Positions 1 to 13,300 of a DNA stretch of 64,000 nt are shown here, in pieces. The stretch covers positions 29,640,710 to 29,704,709 of the forward strand of contig JAJLRJ010000009.1 of assembly GCA_024195265.1 (NCBI GenBank), given 5' to 3'. The notes under the pieces are model-generated. The model did no database searches. It had not been told where the DNA came from and saw nothing but the letters and a program-made list of their open reading frames with translations. Numbering within the stretch: position 1 is the stretch's first letter; every line of letters starts with the position of its first letter. The DNA is from Dendrophyllia cribrosa. Taxonomy: Eukaryota > Cnidaria > Anthozoa > Scleractinia > Dendrophylliidae. A program made the translations under genes and the position numbers.

Positions 1-72
1 CTTTTAGATGAAAGTCAAACCAAATTATCGTCGGATTTGCTGGATTCAAGACAAAGCATTTCACAAATTCAG
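1..72 (+). CDS. TRAF7: TRAF7 exon: coiled-coil segment (5' edge outside window)
   Basis: Open from base 1 in frame 1 ([14 protein letters not shown]...), matching the end of the TRAF7 coiled coil. Donor CAG|GTACAC follows base 72, phase 0. The exon start is not visible. A ttttag at 1-6 could mimic an acceptor, but the frame already matches TRAF7 from codon 1, so the exon probably extends upstream. Confidence 0.85.
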
Positions 73-1331
73 GTACACAATACTATTTTAGTACTGTCAT
101 TGTTAGATCCTGTTAAGTTCCTTACCATGGAGTTTGCTTTACGTATCTGCCATAGACCAATTCGGCTAACGCATTGTTGTACCCAATTCAAACCTTTTGG
201 AATTAGAACTCTTTGTTCGCCATATTTCCATATCAATAAAGCATTGACATGGAAATTATATGGAAATATTGTGAACAAAGAATCTTATTCCCAGAAGGTT
301 TGAATTGGGTACAACAATGCGTTAGCCGAATTTGTCTATTAATTTAGCTCCAGAATATCTACAAACCTTGCTATGGTACTGTTTGATATTCCGTGAAAAA
401 TCGTCCTGAAAAAAGACATCTGCTGCTGACCTGTTAATAGTAATACAGTCGAACCTCCACTAACGGACACCTCCCGAAAGTGGACACCAAACCGCGGTCC
501 CAGCAATTTATCCTCTCCAACACTACATTTTTAACCTCCCGTAAGCGGAAACCTCTTGTAAGTGGACACAGACACCTAATCGGGGTCCACAGAGTCTAAA
601 ATAACCTTCCGTAAGCGGACAGTACGTAAACTATAATATAAAACCAAATTCTCATCTACATGTAGTTGTCTAGACAGTCTTGTTTCACACATTGCATATT
701 TATGCCACGCTAAGATGTTTTGGTCGTTTTAAATCTGTTTTACTCTTCAATTCTCTGACTTCAAACTCGGTATGGAAAATTAAAACCGGTCTGTGGACTT
801 AACCTTACGTTGTTTCGTATTCACGAGATGGCTCTTAGAGCCCTTTGATCATTACTTATGTAACGCTTTTTTTCGTTTCTTTTGTTAAACAGACTGATTT
901 ATCAAATGTCGAGGCACGACTGTGGGGTGTAGGAAGTAAGTGATACTGTATTAATCAACAGTGAAGCGCTTTTCAATTGCGTGTTGTACAACAGAGACAG
1001 ACAATCCAGACAACACATGTCGCTGGCGTCAAGCGCGGGAAAACGCGTGCGAGCAAGTCACGATTGGTTTTGGTTTTACCTCTGATTGGTTGAGAAAGTG
1101 GTGCGAGATTTTTTAACCAATCACAAAGCATAGCCAAAGCATAGCAATACAAATCCAAAGTAGTCACAAAACTACTTTCGACACAATTGAAAACTGTGCA
1201 CTTCTTGTTGGAGAGGTAAGTATGGTATAAGCATAATAATTCCTAATTTTAGGCTTTCCGCTATTTTAGAGCTGTTTCTTACGAAAGCCGAGTAGGGACT
1301 TCCGACTTCCGACTTCCGACTTCGGACTTCC

Positions 1332-1365
<34 letters not shown>

Positions 1366-4300
1366 CGACTTCCGACTTCGGACTTCGGACTTCGGACTTC
1401 CGACTTCCGACTTCCGACTTCCGACTTCCGACTTCCGACTTCCGACTTCTGACTTCTGATTTCTGACTTCCGACTTTCTATTTTAAGGAGGCTCGTACCC
1501 ATTTCTCAAGTCCACACCCTTTCAATTTTAATGAGCCATATCTTTTGTTGTAGCGCATAAAAAGTCAAGCCACTTTGCATGCAAACACACAATACATTGA
1601 ACTTTATGGGAGTATAGGATTTGTTTACTTGTTTACATCGGTGCTTCCATGGCAACGAAATGGTGATCCTCCGAAATTCCCAAGTTGCGGAGTTTCTCTA
1701 GATCGAGAGAAATTTTTGTAAAACCCGCTAGTGAACTAGTTTTATTTTATTTATTTTTATTTATTTATTTTGCCACACTACAATAAAACATTAATATAAG
1801 AAGAATAGAGATTACAATGGCGAGGAGGCCTAAAAGAAACTATAAAGGTTATGTTTATTAGGCCTCCTCAGCTTTCGATTTGTAAGATGACATAAACAAA
1901 ATAAGAACATGACCACGGATACATTATTACAAAATAAATAGAAAGTTACAAAATGAAAAGGAAAACTAAAAAAGATTAATACTTAACACATTTATATAAG
2001 ATTACGAATATTTAGTTGATTAGACCATGGACTTTAACTGGACAAAGTTTAAAAGAAATGTATGAGAGCGTTTTTGAAATTTTTAGGGATGAAGTTTTGG
2101 GGATTATAAATACAGAGAAAAACATACTATTGACATAATTGGCTAATATCTAAAGAAAACGATGCGCGATGGGAATGTAGTTTCACCTCATAGTAGTTTG
2201 ATTCCATTTGAAATGGTGTGTGAAAAAGTGAGGGGGTTGCTTTGGACGATTGCGAGAAAGAAGGATTTGATTAGCGTGCGTGCAGCTCTTTTGTTGCCAT
2301 TTTTGTATGTAATTTGGTCTACGCCTACAAATGTGATGATAATTTGGAAACCGCGAGACAATTTTTTTTAACAAATTTGACAATCTCGAGATTAATCATC
2401 AATTTATTTACGCCGATTGCAACAAAATAACCAGAATGAGACAATCATAAACCATTGTCAAAGCGTGTTATTTCTGCATCCGGCCTTGATGAAACAGTGA
2501 TGAAACGTGACGTTTCCGACGTTGTCTTTATCAGTGCTGTTGAGTTATTGCTATTCGTAACGCGGAAGTCGGAAGTCGGAAGTCGGAAGTCGGAAGTCGG
2601 AAGTCGGAAGTCGGAAGTCGGAAGTCGGAAGTCGGAAGTCGGAAGTCGGAAGTCGGAAGTCGGAAGTCGGAAGTCGGAAGTCGGAAGTCGGAAGTCGGAA
2701 GTCGGAAGTCGGAAGTCGGAAGTCGGAAGTCCGAAGTCGGAAGTCGGAAGTCCCTCCTCGGTTTTCGTAGTTTACAGCTACACAGATTTCCACCTGATAC
2801 ACAGTGCAGTTTTATATTATTTGCTGACAGAACGATCGGTCAGAGAGCAAAACCATAGCCAATCATGACTCGGCTTACGCGCATTTTTCCCGCGCTTAGC
2901 ACCGGATACATGTTTTCCCGTGCTTGGCATCGGTTGCATGTTTTCCCGCGCTTGGCACCGGTTGCATGTTTTTCCGCGCTTGGCACCGGTTGCATGTTTT
3001 CCCGCGCTTGGCATCGGTTGCTTGTTTTCCCGCGCTTGGCATCTGTTGCTTGTTTTCCCGCGCTTGGCACCGGTTGCATGTTTTCCCGCGCTTGGCATCA
3101 GTTGCTTGTTTTCCCGCGCTTGGCACCGGTTGCATGTTTTCCCGCGCTTGGCACCGGTTGCTTGTTTTTCTTTCAAATTTAGACTGTTTCATTGAGTTGT
3201 TCACAATTGCTTTGATTGGCCAGATGTTACTGATAACTACATGTACTTCAGTAAACTGTTTTGGGTTTACAAACCTGCGTTGCAGTCATTTCCCTCCCGA
3301 GAGTTACGAGAGACAGGCGAATGTTCAGTGAAACAGGAGAAGGAGCCTGCCTCCCACTCCCTTGGGTACTTCTGTTCACGGAATCCAGGAGGAGCGTAAA
3401 CTCGGCACTCTCAACACACCTGCTATGTAGGCGTGTTTTACGACAGTCCGTACAAACCTGAAAAAAAAAACTGAAACGCATTATGAAAATAACCTTTTTT
3501 TTCTTTTCTGTAGCGTTTGATATCCAGCCATTGTTCAAGTGCAAGGGAACTTTTGTTGGTCACCAGGTAATGAATTATGCACAGTTGTTCTACTATTCGA
3601 TCCCGGACGTCCTTTCAAATGCCTTGAAAATCAGCCCGCTTCACGCACCGTTGGTTTCACTCCGCGGTTTGAAAAAAGTTCATCGCGTGATCAAGTTTTT
3701 GTTGACCGCAAATCGACCACAAGATCGGTAACGTTGAACTTGCGAAGAATGAATTTACTATTATGCCTTTAAATAAGGCAATATTTCTTGAACTTAACTT
3801 TCTGTAACTTGTGATCGAAAAGAAAGAACTGCTATTTCTAGGAAAGGTATTATCTGAACACATTTGACGACTGCGAGTTAAAATTCGTTCATCGGAAGTT
3901 TACGTTACGTGACATAACCAATCATGTTGTCGATTTGCGGTCAACAGAATTTTGATCACGTGATGAACTTTTTTCAAACCACGGAGTGAAACCAACGGTG
4001 CGTGAAGCGGGCTGATTTTCAAGGCATTTGAAAAGACGTCCGGGATCAATAGTATATTCTTTGTCTTTCTCCCTGACAAATACCTGGACATTATACATCT
4101 TATCCCTCCTCTTCCTCTTACCCCTACTTCTGCGACTAATTAAAGGCTCCTGTGAGCCAACTCGTGAACACCAAACGTTCGGATCCTCCCGTTTCCTAGG
4201 CGTTTTGCTACACCCACCCAACCCCCTACCTCCCCCCCCCCAACCCTTGCGTCCAACTCCCCACCTTCCCCTCCCTCCATTGCCGTTCCCATGGGTATGG

Positions 4301-7300
4301 CAGGTGTCCGTTACATAATAACTCGTTCAACGCTTCGCGTATTCACGAGTTTAAAACGACAACTGAGATCCAGTTGAATGATGCCAGCGTGTGGAATCAG
4401 ACCTGTACCTCGCACTTAACTGATATTCTCTTCTTCTCTTTAGGGCCCTGTGTGGACATTGTGTACGCATGGTGATTGGCTATTCAGTGGTTCATCTGAC
4501 AAGACAATCAAGGTTTGTTTTATTCGACAGTACAGGCGTTGTGTAGATACTCGAGCAAGCATATTTTGACGTGAAACATTTAGAATCTGCGAGGACACGA
4601 CGAAGTTTAATGATACGCTCGTTCCCAGTTATAAATACTTGATTTAAAGAGGACAAGGATTACATTCCAGTAAAGTGATGCGCGCATTTTGTTATGCGAT
4701 CCTTGCTATAACACTATGTGCGCCTCGCTCGCTTGTCATTTGTAAATCGCTGTTATTTATTGTGGTGCACTGATTTTTTTAAAGGTATGGGACACGCTGA
4801 CGACGTACAAATGTATGAAGACTCTAGAAGGACACAGTGGGATTGTGCTTGCATTGTGCACTCAAGAGTATGTTACCCATAAACAACAGTCACTCAGTCT
4901 GTGTTCAATTTGATTTTTAGTTCGCTACATACTCTGACAAATCAGAGCAAAATGTTGTCAATGCAGCCAATAAAGTGCGAACTATAATCAAGCGTAGTAA
5001 ATGTCACACAGTGCTTGGCACACTTTTCATATTTCCTGCGATTTGCACCGGGTACATGTTTTCCCGCGCTTGGCACAAGTCCCATGTTTCACCTGCGTGG
5101 CACCCGGTTAAATGTTTTCCCGCGCTTGACACCGGTTACATATTTTCCCGCACTTGGCACAGGTCCCATGTTTCGCGCGCTTGGCACCCGGTTAAATGTT
5201 TTCCCGCGCTTGACACCGGTTACATATTTTCCCACACTTGGCACAGGTCCCATGTTTCACCTGCTTGGCACCCGGTTAAATGTTTTCCCGCGCTTGACAC
5301 CGGTTACATATTTTCCCGCACTTGGCACAGGTCCCATGTTTCGCGCGCTTGGCACCTGGTTAAATGTTTTCCCGCGCTTGACACCGGTTACATGTTTTCC
5401 TGTGCTTTGGCACAGGTCTCATGTTTCCCGCGCTTGGCGCCGATTTCATATGTTCCCGTGCTTGGGACCAGTTTTTCGCGCTTGACACCTACCTTACATG
5501 TTTCTCCCTGCTCGGCATGGGTTTCGTGTTTAACCGCGCCTGGCACCATCTACAGATTGTCTAATTTAACCCTTGGTTAGTTGTTGTTTGTCATGTCCTT
5601 CTGAGGAAAGAGCAGGGAAAGGCTTTAATACTGAAAAGCCAATTAAAACACAGTTAATCACGCGTCGTGTTGTTTTGTCTTACAGCAAAAAGCTCTACAG
5701 TGGATCCGCAGACTGCACCATAAATGTAAGCAGCCTTATTGATGGCAGTCGTTAATGCATGCTACGCTGAGTGCAGCTCTTAAAAGCCGTTCTTTGGCGT
5801 ACTCTTTTGTACTTTCTTTGACATAACGTAATTCCGCACGAAACGGAATAGTGACACTTCTTCCCAACAACAATATAGTTTGTTAAGTTGAAGTTACAAT
5901 AAGCACTAAGCATAGTTTCATGCAACTTGTCTTGTCTTTTGTTGGGACACAAGTTGCACAAGAAAATTTCCCAGTTCAACGTACCATACAACGGACTTTT
6001 CTCGCAACGTTTTTGTTACGCGTAGACATAACCAAAACAAGAAACGAACTGCAAGGAAGTAATTTGTTTTAGCAAACTGAGGCAAACGCGCGAGGCTTTT
6101 GATTAGTTTAGCGAACACGCAAAGCAAAGCGATCGGATTGTGAGCTAAACGGAAGGTATTCTCTTTGACCTCACTCGCTTTTCAGCATTCTGATAGGTCA
6201 GTCGAACAAGCATCTTTCCTTATTAAGGATATTTTTAGCGGAAAAACGAGCAAAGCTTGTTTTGATCCTTTCAACTACTGGCGGATGAAACAGATCGCGA
6301 ACACGAAAATCGTCATACGAAAATCGTTCTATTTCAATCTTGCGCGAAGCAGGACTCGTTTCGTGACAACGCTGCAATGAATTCAGTTTTCAAGAGTTGT
6401 CTAGTTTAACGTGCTTCTGCAACTTGTGTCGCAACGATTTGTACGATCAACGCTCCTCTGCGGAGTCTGGCGTTGCAAAAGTTGCCTCGTAAAACGCCGC
6501 CTTCATATAATTTGCTGATAGCACAATTGAAGGGCTGGGGACATAAACAGCTTATGTCGAATTTTTAAATGTTCAAGTGCTCACAAATTGTTTTGTTTTT
6601 AGCCGAGAAAGCACTCTCTTGCTAAAGTAATGACGGATTCGTGTAAGTTAAAGTAAAAGAGAGCCAATCGGGCCAAGATATCCTGTATTTTCACACACAA
6701 AAATAACGAAATACATGTTCAAGAATTTGGGATGTTTTGGTCTAATTGAATCTCTTTTACTTCAACTAATGTTAACCAGCCATTATTTTAGCAACAGAAT
6801 GTCTTTTTTGAGACTGAAAAATGTCAAAATTCAACATAGGCTGTGTATGCCCCCAGGCAAGTTTGAACAATTACTCTTAAATAATTGTTTTTGTTGGGAC
6901 CTCAGGTTTGGTGTCTTGAGGAGCTTGAGTTGCTCGATTCTATTCGTGGTCACGAAAACCCTGTCTGCACACTAGTAACGAAAAGGAACATGCTGTTCAG
7001 TGGATCGCTCAAGAAAATCAAGGTATGCTGACAGTCAATAGTCCTTTTTACAGTTGTGTGCTTGGTGACCTTGCCTTAGAGTGGAAGCGAGGTTGGAGGT
7101 GACCTTGCTTTGATACAGACCTTGGAGCTTTTCAGATGTAAATTTAGCTAGTTAGCATGAGAAAAGCATTATTAACACATGAAAGGCAGAAAGGTTTGTA
7201 TCAAAGCAAGGTCACCTCCAGCCTCGCTTCCACTCAAAGGCAAGGTCACCAAGCACACAACTGTAAAAAGGACTATTCTGGTCAACAGCTGGGGTCAGTC

Positions 7301-10300
7301 AACAGCTGGGGTCAGTCAACAGCTGGCGTCAGTCGACATCTGGGGTCAGTCGACATCTGGGGTCAGTCGACAGCTGGGGTCAGTCGACAGCTGGGGTCAG
7401 TCGACATCTGGGGTCAGTCGACAGCTGGGGTCAGTCGACAGCTGGGGTCAGTCGACAGCTGGGGTCAGTCAACAGCTGGGGTCAGTCAACAGCTGGGGTC
7501 AGTCGACAGCTGGGGTCAGTCAACAACTGGGGTCAGTCAACAGCTGGGGTCAGTCAACAGCTGGGGTCAGTCGACATCTGGGGTCAGTCAACAGCTGGGG
7601 TCAGTCGACATCTGGGGTCAGTCGACAGCTGGGGTCAATTCAATAAAACTTTTACAAGTGTAATTTACAAGTGCAGCCATTGTTTCAGAGGTTGAAAACA
7701 ATAGCTGCACTTGTAAATTACACTTGTAAAAGTTTTATTGAATTGACCCCTGGACTAGACTTCACATGAGAATACTAGTAATGGAATTGCAGCGGGAAAA
7801 GGCGCATCTTTGATGACGTCATTGTTTACATTTTGCTTCACTATCATACAAATTTATGTAGAGAAGGCATCATGCTAAATACGAATTGACTTCAAAAGTT
7901 GAAAGAGCTTGTTAAACTTAGTAAATCTACGCATTGTTTAGGTCGTTGCATGTAATGTTTTAAAGGAAATATTAGCCATCCAAAACTGCAAAATTGTTGG
8001 GCGACAAAAGCGCTAATGAGGCATACATTGTTTGTAAAATTTTGAGTTTTTTAAATAGCATTGCACAAACAGTATCTAGTATATAGGGCTCAAATTCTAG
8101 AGAAAGCTAATTTTGTCATGCCTTTCGATATTCGTGCGTTTGCATACGACGTCACTGCGGCCATATTGATGTCCCAAAAACAATGAAATGGCGGCCATAT
8201 TGGTGTCCTAAACGAATTCTATGAGACTTAAGCTGCTGTTACACGTAACAATTCTCCCTGCAACTTGGCTCGCAAAAAAAATTGTTGCAAGTTGAACGTA
8301 CAATGTTACACGTTACAATTGTCATGCAACTTGTCTCGCGAAAAAATTGCGTAAGTTGAAAAATGACGCATCGTTTGACTAAAGAGTGCGGCGAAACAAG
8401 TTGGCAAGAGCCATGTTACACGTATTTTTGTTGTGCAACTTGACGAAGTTTGTTTCAGAAAGTAGAAAACGATTCAACTTTTCGTGCAACTCAAAAAAAA
8501 CAAAAATTCAGTTGCATGAAGCGGTGTTACACGTAAAAAATTGTGCGTGCAACTTGCAACAATTTTTTTGCCAGACAAGTTGCACGGAAAATTGTTACGT
8601 GTAACATTAAAGGGGCAGTATCACGAGGTCGAAACTTGAAAACGTCGGCCCAGTTTTCAAGTTTGATTCCGCAAATTCAAAAAGGCCGTCGAGAAGTGGA
8701 GGTATTTGTTGAATCAAAAAATCCGTTTTGATAGCCGGAAGAAAGAAAAAATCACTTTTAACAGTGATATGTCCAAAATTCCGGTGCAAGAATAGTGAAC
8801 AGTGCCGCGCGTGGAACCTCGTGATACTGCCCCTTTAAGCTCTATTCTTATTCAAACATTTCCTATTGTTTTAGCACTTCAATATGGCCGCCGGTCACGT
8901 GAGTGAAAACTCTCTATCAGAGAATAAGGACCATATGCTAATGAGGCAATAATTGAAAACAAAGATACAAACTATATCATTGTTCGCAAAGAATAGGGCA
9001 CGGACTTCCCGGTTTGTTCTCTCCATGTATCAGACAGTACGTGTGTACCCCTCGGCCTGATTGTTTGAAAGCTAGTGAGCATTAATCAGGGAATGGATAA
9101 ATTAGACGTTAATCCGGGTTTCTGTTTCTGTTTACAGGTGTGGAATCTAAAAACCACGGAGCTCATTCAAGAACTAACGGGACTTAATCACTGGGTGCGC
9201 GCACTGGTGGCATCAGAAAGGCACCTCTTCAGTGGCTCCTATCAGACCATTAAGGTACTTTCATTTTCTTTATTGTATTCAGTTTTGTTGCTTCCTTTCC
9301 ACGGTTTTGAGAGTGACCAAGTGAAATTTACTATGCATTGGTACTGTTTATTATGCTGTATAAGCCTTTAAAGGTAGTTAGAACGTTTGAATCTGTGAAC
9401 AAAACCCCAAAGTGTGACCATTCAAATGAAAGTTACTGAGCAGTACTTTCCTGTGGTACTGTTTATTATGCTGTACAAGGTGGTTCTAACTTTTGAGTCT
9501 GTGGATGAAATCCTAAAGTGTGACCATTCAAATGAAAGCTACTGAACAGTACTTTGCTGTGGTACTGTTTAACTTTATTATGCTGTACAAATATACGGTT
9601 ATAACATTTGAATCTATAGTTAAATGCTAGTTTCTGTGTGACCATTCAAATGAAAGCTATTGAGCAGTACTTTCCTGTGGTACTGTTTATTATGCTGTAC
9701 ACGGTATGGTTATAATATTTGAATCTATGTTTGAATGCTAGTTTCTGTAGTGCTGTTCATTTGGCTGTACAAAAGACCTTTCCATCGATATGGCGATGAC
9801 AGAATTGCAATTGTCATTGCTTTTCATCTTCACAGATCGATTTATCACATCGAAGTTTGTAAAAATCTGCGTTAAACTCACGGAAATATGAGTGCCCAAA
9901 CTTCGAAGGTTTGCTATTCGGTACGATAAATCGGTCAGTGAACATGTTTTTTTTTATGGAAAGTACTAAAAACTGCAATTTAGCGGTTCTTTCCACCTTT
10001 GAGTCTGAATGTGAGATCCTAAAGCGTGACCAAAGTAATCACTCTGGCCAATCACAACAGTCGGAGACAATCCAATGAACCAATCAGAACTCGAAGCAAA
10101 TACATGCAAACGGCGCCAAGCGCGGGAAAACGTGTGCGTAAGCCACGACTGGTTTTGGTTTTACTTCTGACTGGTTGATAAAGTGGCGCCAGATTTTTAA
10201 GCCAATCACAAAGCGTAGCAATGCAAAACCAAAGCAATCACGAAATTACTTTTGATACCCATTTGAAAAGCGCTCTTTTTGGTTTGTTTTATAGTTGTGG

Positions 10301-13300
10301 GATCTGGATACATTAGAGTGTGTTAGAGTCCTTCAAACATCGGGAGGCAGTGTTTATTCGTTGGCGGTCACAAAGGATTATATTGTGTGTGGAACATACG
10401 AGAACCAAATACAAGTAAGACAATTACCAGCACTGGCTTTATTTGTATATGTTGTAGTTAATTTTTTATCTTATTAACAATATAAGCTGCGGTTGCACGT
10501 TTCAAATTTTTGCGTAGGTGTATTCTAAATTAAGCGTGCCGAGGCTATTGTTATTTTGAATTTATCTTGGTAAAAGTTGAAACGTGTAACTGCAGCTGTA
10601 ATGTATAGAGATTTGAGAGAGAGAGAGAGAGACGCAGTTAACGAAGAAAACGCGAACGGCATTGAGGAAGAACAACGTGACCATGATCTTCCCTTCACTT
10701 CTTGCTACATGTACCAGCCTGGGCACTTGTGAGATGTGGCTGGGAATGACAAAGTCATAAGTTTAAAGGCTAAATTGCAGCCACAAGGATCAATAATGCG
10801 ACAGTGGCAGAGGGAACTAAACCCCGTACCTTCAAAAAACTTGTAAAACAGTGATCCGATATGCTGTTTATATTTTTTAGATGGTTTTGGCCATGTATTC
10901 GATGGTTTATATCTTTCCTCGCCTTCTTTATCGCGACAACGACATATTGTTCGTGGGCGCTGTGACGTTGGCCAGTTGGCAAACATTTGAATTTGAGCTC
11001 ACCTGAGGTCATCACCACGTGCCATTGATTTCGTCTTTTGGGTTCGCTTCGTAATTGGCCATTTCCGAGTTGCCTTTAGCCTCTCTATCAAAGCGAGGCT
11101 AGGTGCGAAACCTTTCATATGAAAATGAGTTTTCATTCACATGCAAATAAGTGTTATTTGCATGTGAATGAAAACTCATTTTCATATGAAAGGTTTCGCA
11201 CCTAGCCTCGCTTTGATAGAGAGGCTAAAGGCAACTCGGAAATGGCCTATTATAATGACTGTGTTCTTATTCTCTAGGTGTATGACATCAACACGCACAA
11301 ACACTTGGAAACGCTGAATGGTAAGTCATATCGCACGCTACTTGTTTGTTTAAACTGGAACATTATAGTTTGCAGAATATTCGCGAAATTGGAATGCCTG
11401 TATTTCGGGACCCTTAATTTTAGCGAATTTGTTAAAACTTGCTTCCAATAAATGTTTCATTTTTGCGTGTCATCAAATTTTCGCGATTATTTAACATCTC
11501 CTGTAATGTGAAGTATTTTAATTCCATATCCGATGACAACTGTAAGCACAGTCTCCTCGGTCGTTTTACTTCCTTCTTCAGCGAAAAAAAAAAGGCGCTC
11601 AATAGACAGTAAAAATGAATAGACGGTTATAACCGACTCGGCTTCGCTAGAGGTTTACGAGCCACATAGTAGGTAAACCGTTCATAACAACCGCCTCCGG
11701 CGCGATTTCAAGTATGCGGCGCAAGGTGTACGCGTGAAAGACAGCCGAGTTTCACGCGCACTCGCGCGTTTCGTTTTGCTTGTTTTTTCTCGAGAGAAAA
11801 TGAAACGCTCGTAGTCTATGATTATTCGAACAAATTGACTATCGTCAAAGGAAAAGAAAAATGGTCTTTTCGTGTGCGAGAGTTAAACACGTTTTTCGAG
11901 CTGGATATATATTCATGGTGAAAAATTAAGCGGTGTTTGTTGGACAGTGATGCGTCTGCTGCCTTGTCGGTTGAAAACCACGCACCGGTTTCTTAATTAA
12001 TACGCTAATTACCTAATTACTGGTGAAGTGAACTGTACTGAAACTGTACTGGGATACTAGTACAACATAAATAGCAATCACTTACATTTATTTAGAAATA
12101 TATTTTATGTATTTTAAATAAAACAGAAGGTTTGCAAATGAAAAACTAACTGTTAACTACATGCATGCATACAATATTGTTGAAATATGTTTTGGTACAA
12201 CGTGGCAACGGATTTCATTTTGCGAGATATGTCTCAATATGTTCGCGACGAGAAAAATATTTTATCAGTGCAAATTTTCCTGATCGCGAAGAGAAGTAAC
12301 TACTTCGCCGCTATTGTTAGCCTTCATTCTGTTAAACAAGAGTTCGTAGAAATCCAGAGGTTTGAAGATGTCGATCTCTAGCGCCAGGATCTGTTCTTCG
12401 GACAGATATTTGGCTTGTTCCGTGAGGGAGTTACTGCGGTGGATGAAGTAACCTTTCGGACTCTCGTACGTCACCAGTTTAGATTCGCTTCGATTCTTTT
12501 CCTTTAGTGCGCCTTCGTTGATATCTTCTGTGCTCGATACTTGAATAACAGGCTCACTGGACGGTCGCTTGTCAAGCGAGATCATTGAATGCGAAAGCGG
12601 CTTGTCCTTTAGTTGCTGTGGATTTGCCACACAGTCAAAGTTCGCCGAGGGTTTAAGTTCGAAATCGAAGGGAACTTATTACATATCGTCTCCTTTCATT
12701 TGGTTGCTGTTAATTGTTTCCATTCTATTTCCTTTCGACGTTCACCTTCGTTGCTCGTTCTCTTCGAGTTTCGTTTTGATTGTGCGTTAAAATTGCTTTT
12801 ATGTATTTATGTATGTATTTGTTTATTTATTTATTTATTTACTTATTCATAGCGCGTTACGTGGGCTGACAGAGAAAAAAGTTAAGAGAAAAGGAAACGC
12901 TCGTAGTCTATGTTTATTCCAACAACTTGACTCTCGTCAAAGGAAGGGGAAAATGGTAATTTCGTGCGCGTGAGTTAAATACGTTTTTCGAGCTGGATGA
13001 AAATTCATGGCGAAAAATTAAGCGTTGTTTGTTGGACAGTGATATGCGTCTGCTGCGTCGCAGGCGAATTCAAATCTTCGGTTGAAAACCACGGACCAGT
13101 TTCTTTATTAATACGCTAATTGCCTAATTACTGGTGAAGGGATGAAATTTTGCCGTTGTCTTTCAAATGAGCAACTTGCGTTACAAGAATAATGTCTCGT
13201 TTTTGATAGCAAAAATAGACACACAGCAGCACGGAATTATCAAAAGCTAAATGTATGATTAAAGAAATATTTCTCTAACTCTAATGAGCACTGCACGCAT

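Larger units (their letters stand above)
1271..2778. mobile_element. 1.5-kb element with heptanucleotide-array terminal inverted repeats
   Basis: The left end (gctgtttcttacgaaagccg) is an imperfect inverted copy of the right end (cttttcg/gttttcgtagtttacagc). Each end leads into a (CGGAAGT)n array in opposite orientation: 1297-1477 and 2563-2752. The 1.08 kb between them has no recognisable coding. The structure suggests a non-autonomous TIR element whose subterminal repeats expanded. No clear target-site duplication seen. Confidence 0.6.

Noticed and set aside
1266..1502. 78-aa minus-strand and 137-aa plus-strand ORFs (2455-2868) of RKSEVGS repeats
   Set aside because: They arise from a 7-bp tandem repeat, open in several frames; no coding evidence.
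2817..3331. Overlapping 79-135 aa ORFs rich in Cys/His/Arg on both strands
   Set aside because: 28-bp minisatellite is open in many frames at once; period artefact.
4975..5580. 201-aa and 156-aa ORFs
   Set aside because: Same minisatellite family; intronic in TRAF7; multiple frames open.
7157..7663. 168-aa and 155-aa ORFs with [12 protein letters not shown] repeats
   Set aside because: 17-bp array without stops in two frames; not protein coding.
9075..9371. 98-aa ORF taken as a whole gene
   Set aside because: Only 9138-9254 is an exon; the remainder reads through splice sites into introns.
10295..10477. 60-aa ORF starting at 10295 as an independent gene
   Set aside because: Its apparent start is TTG in the middle of a WD40 exon; it is TRAF7 exon sequence running into the intron.
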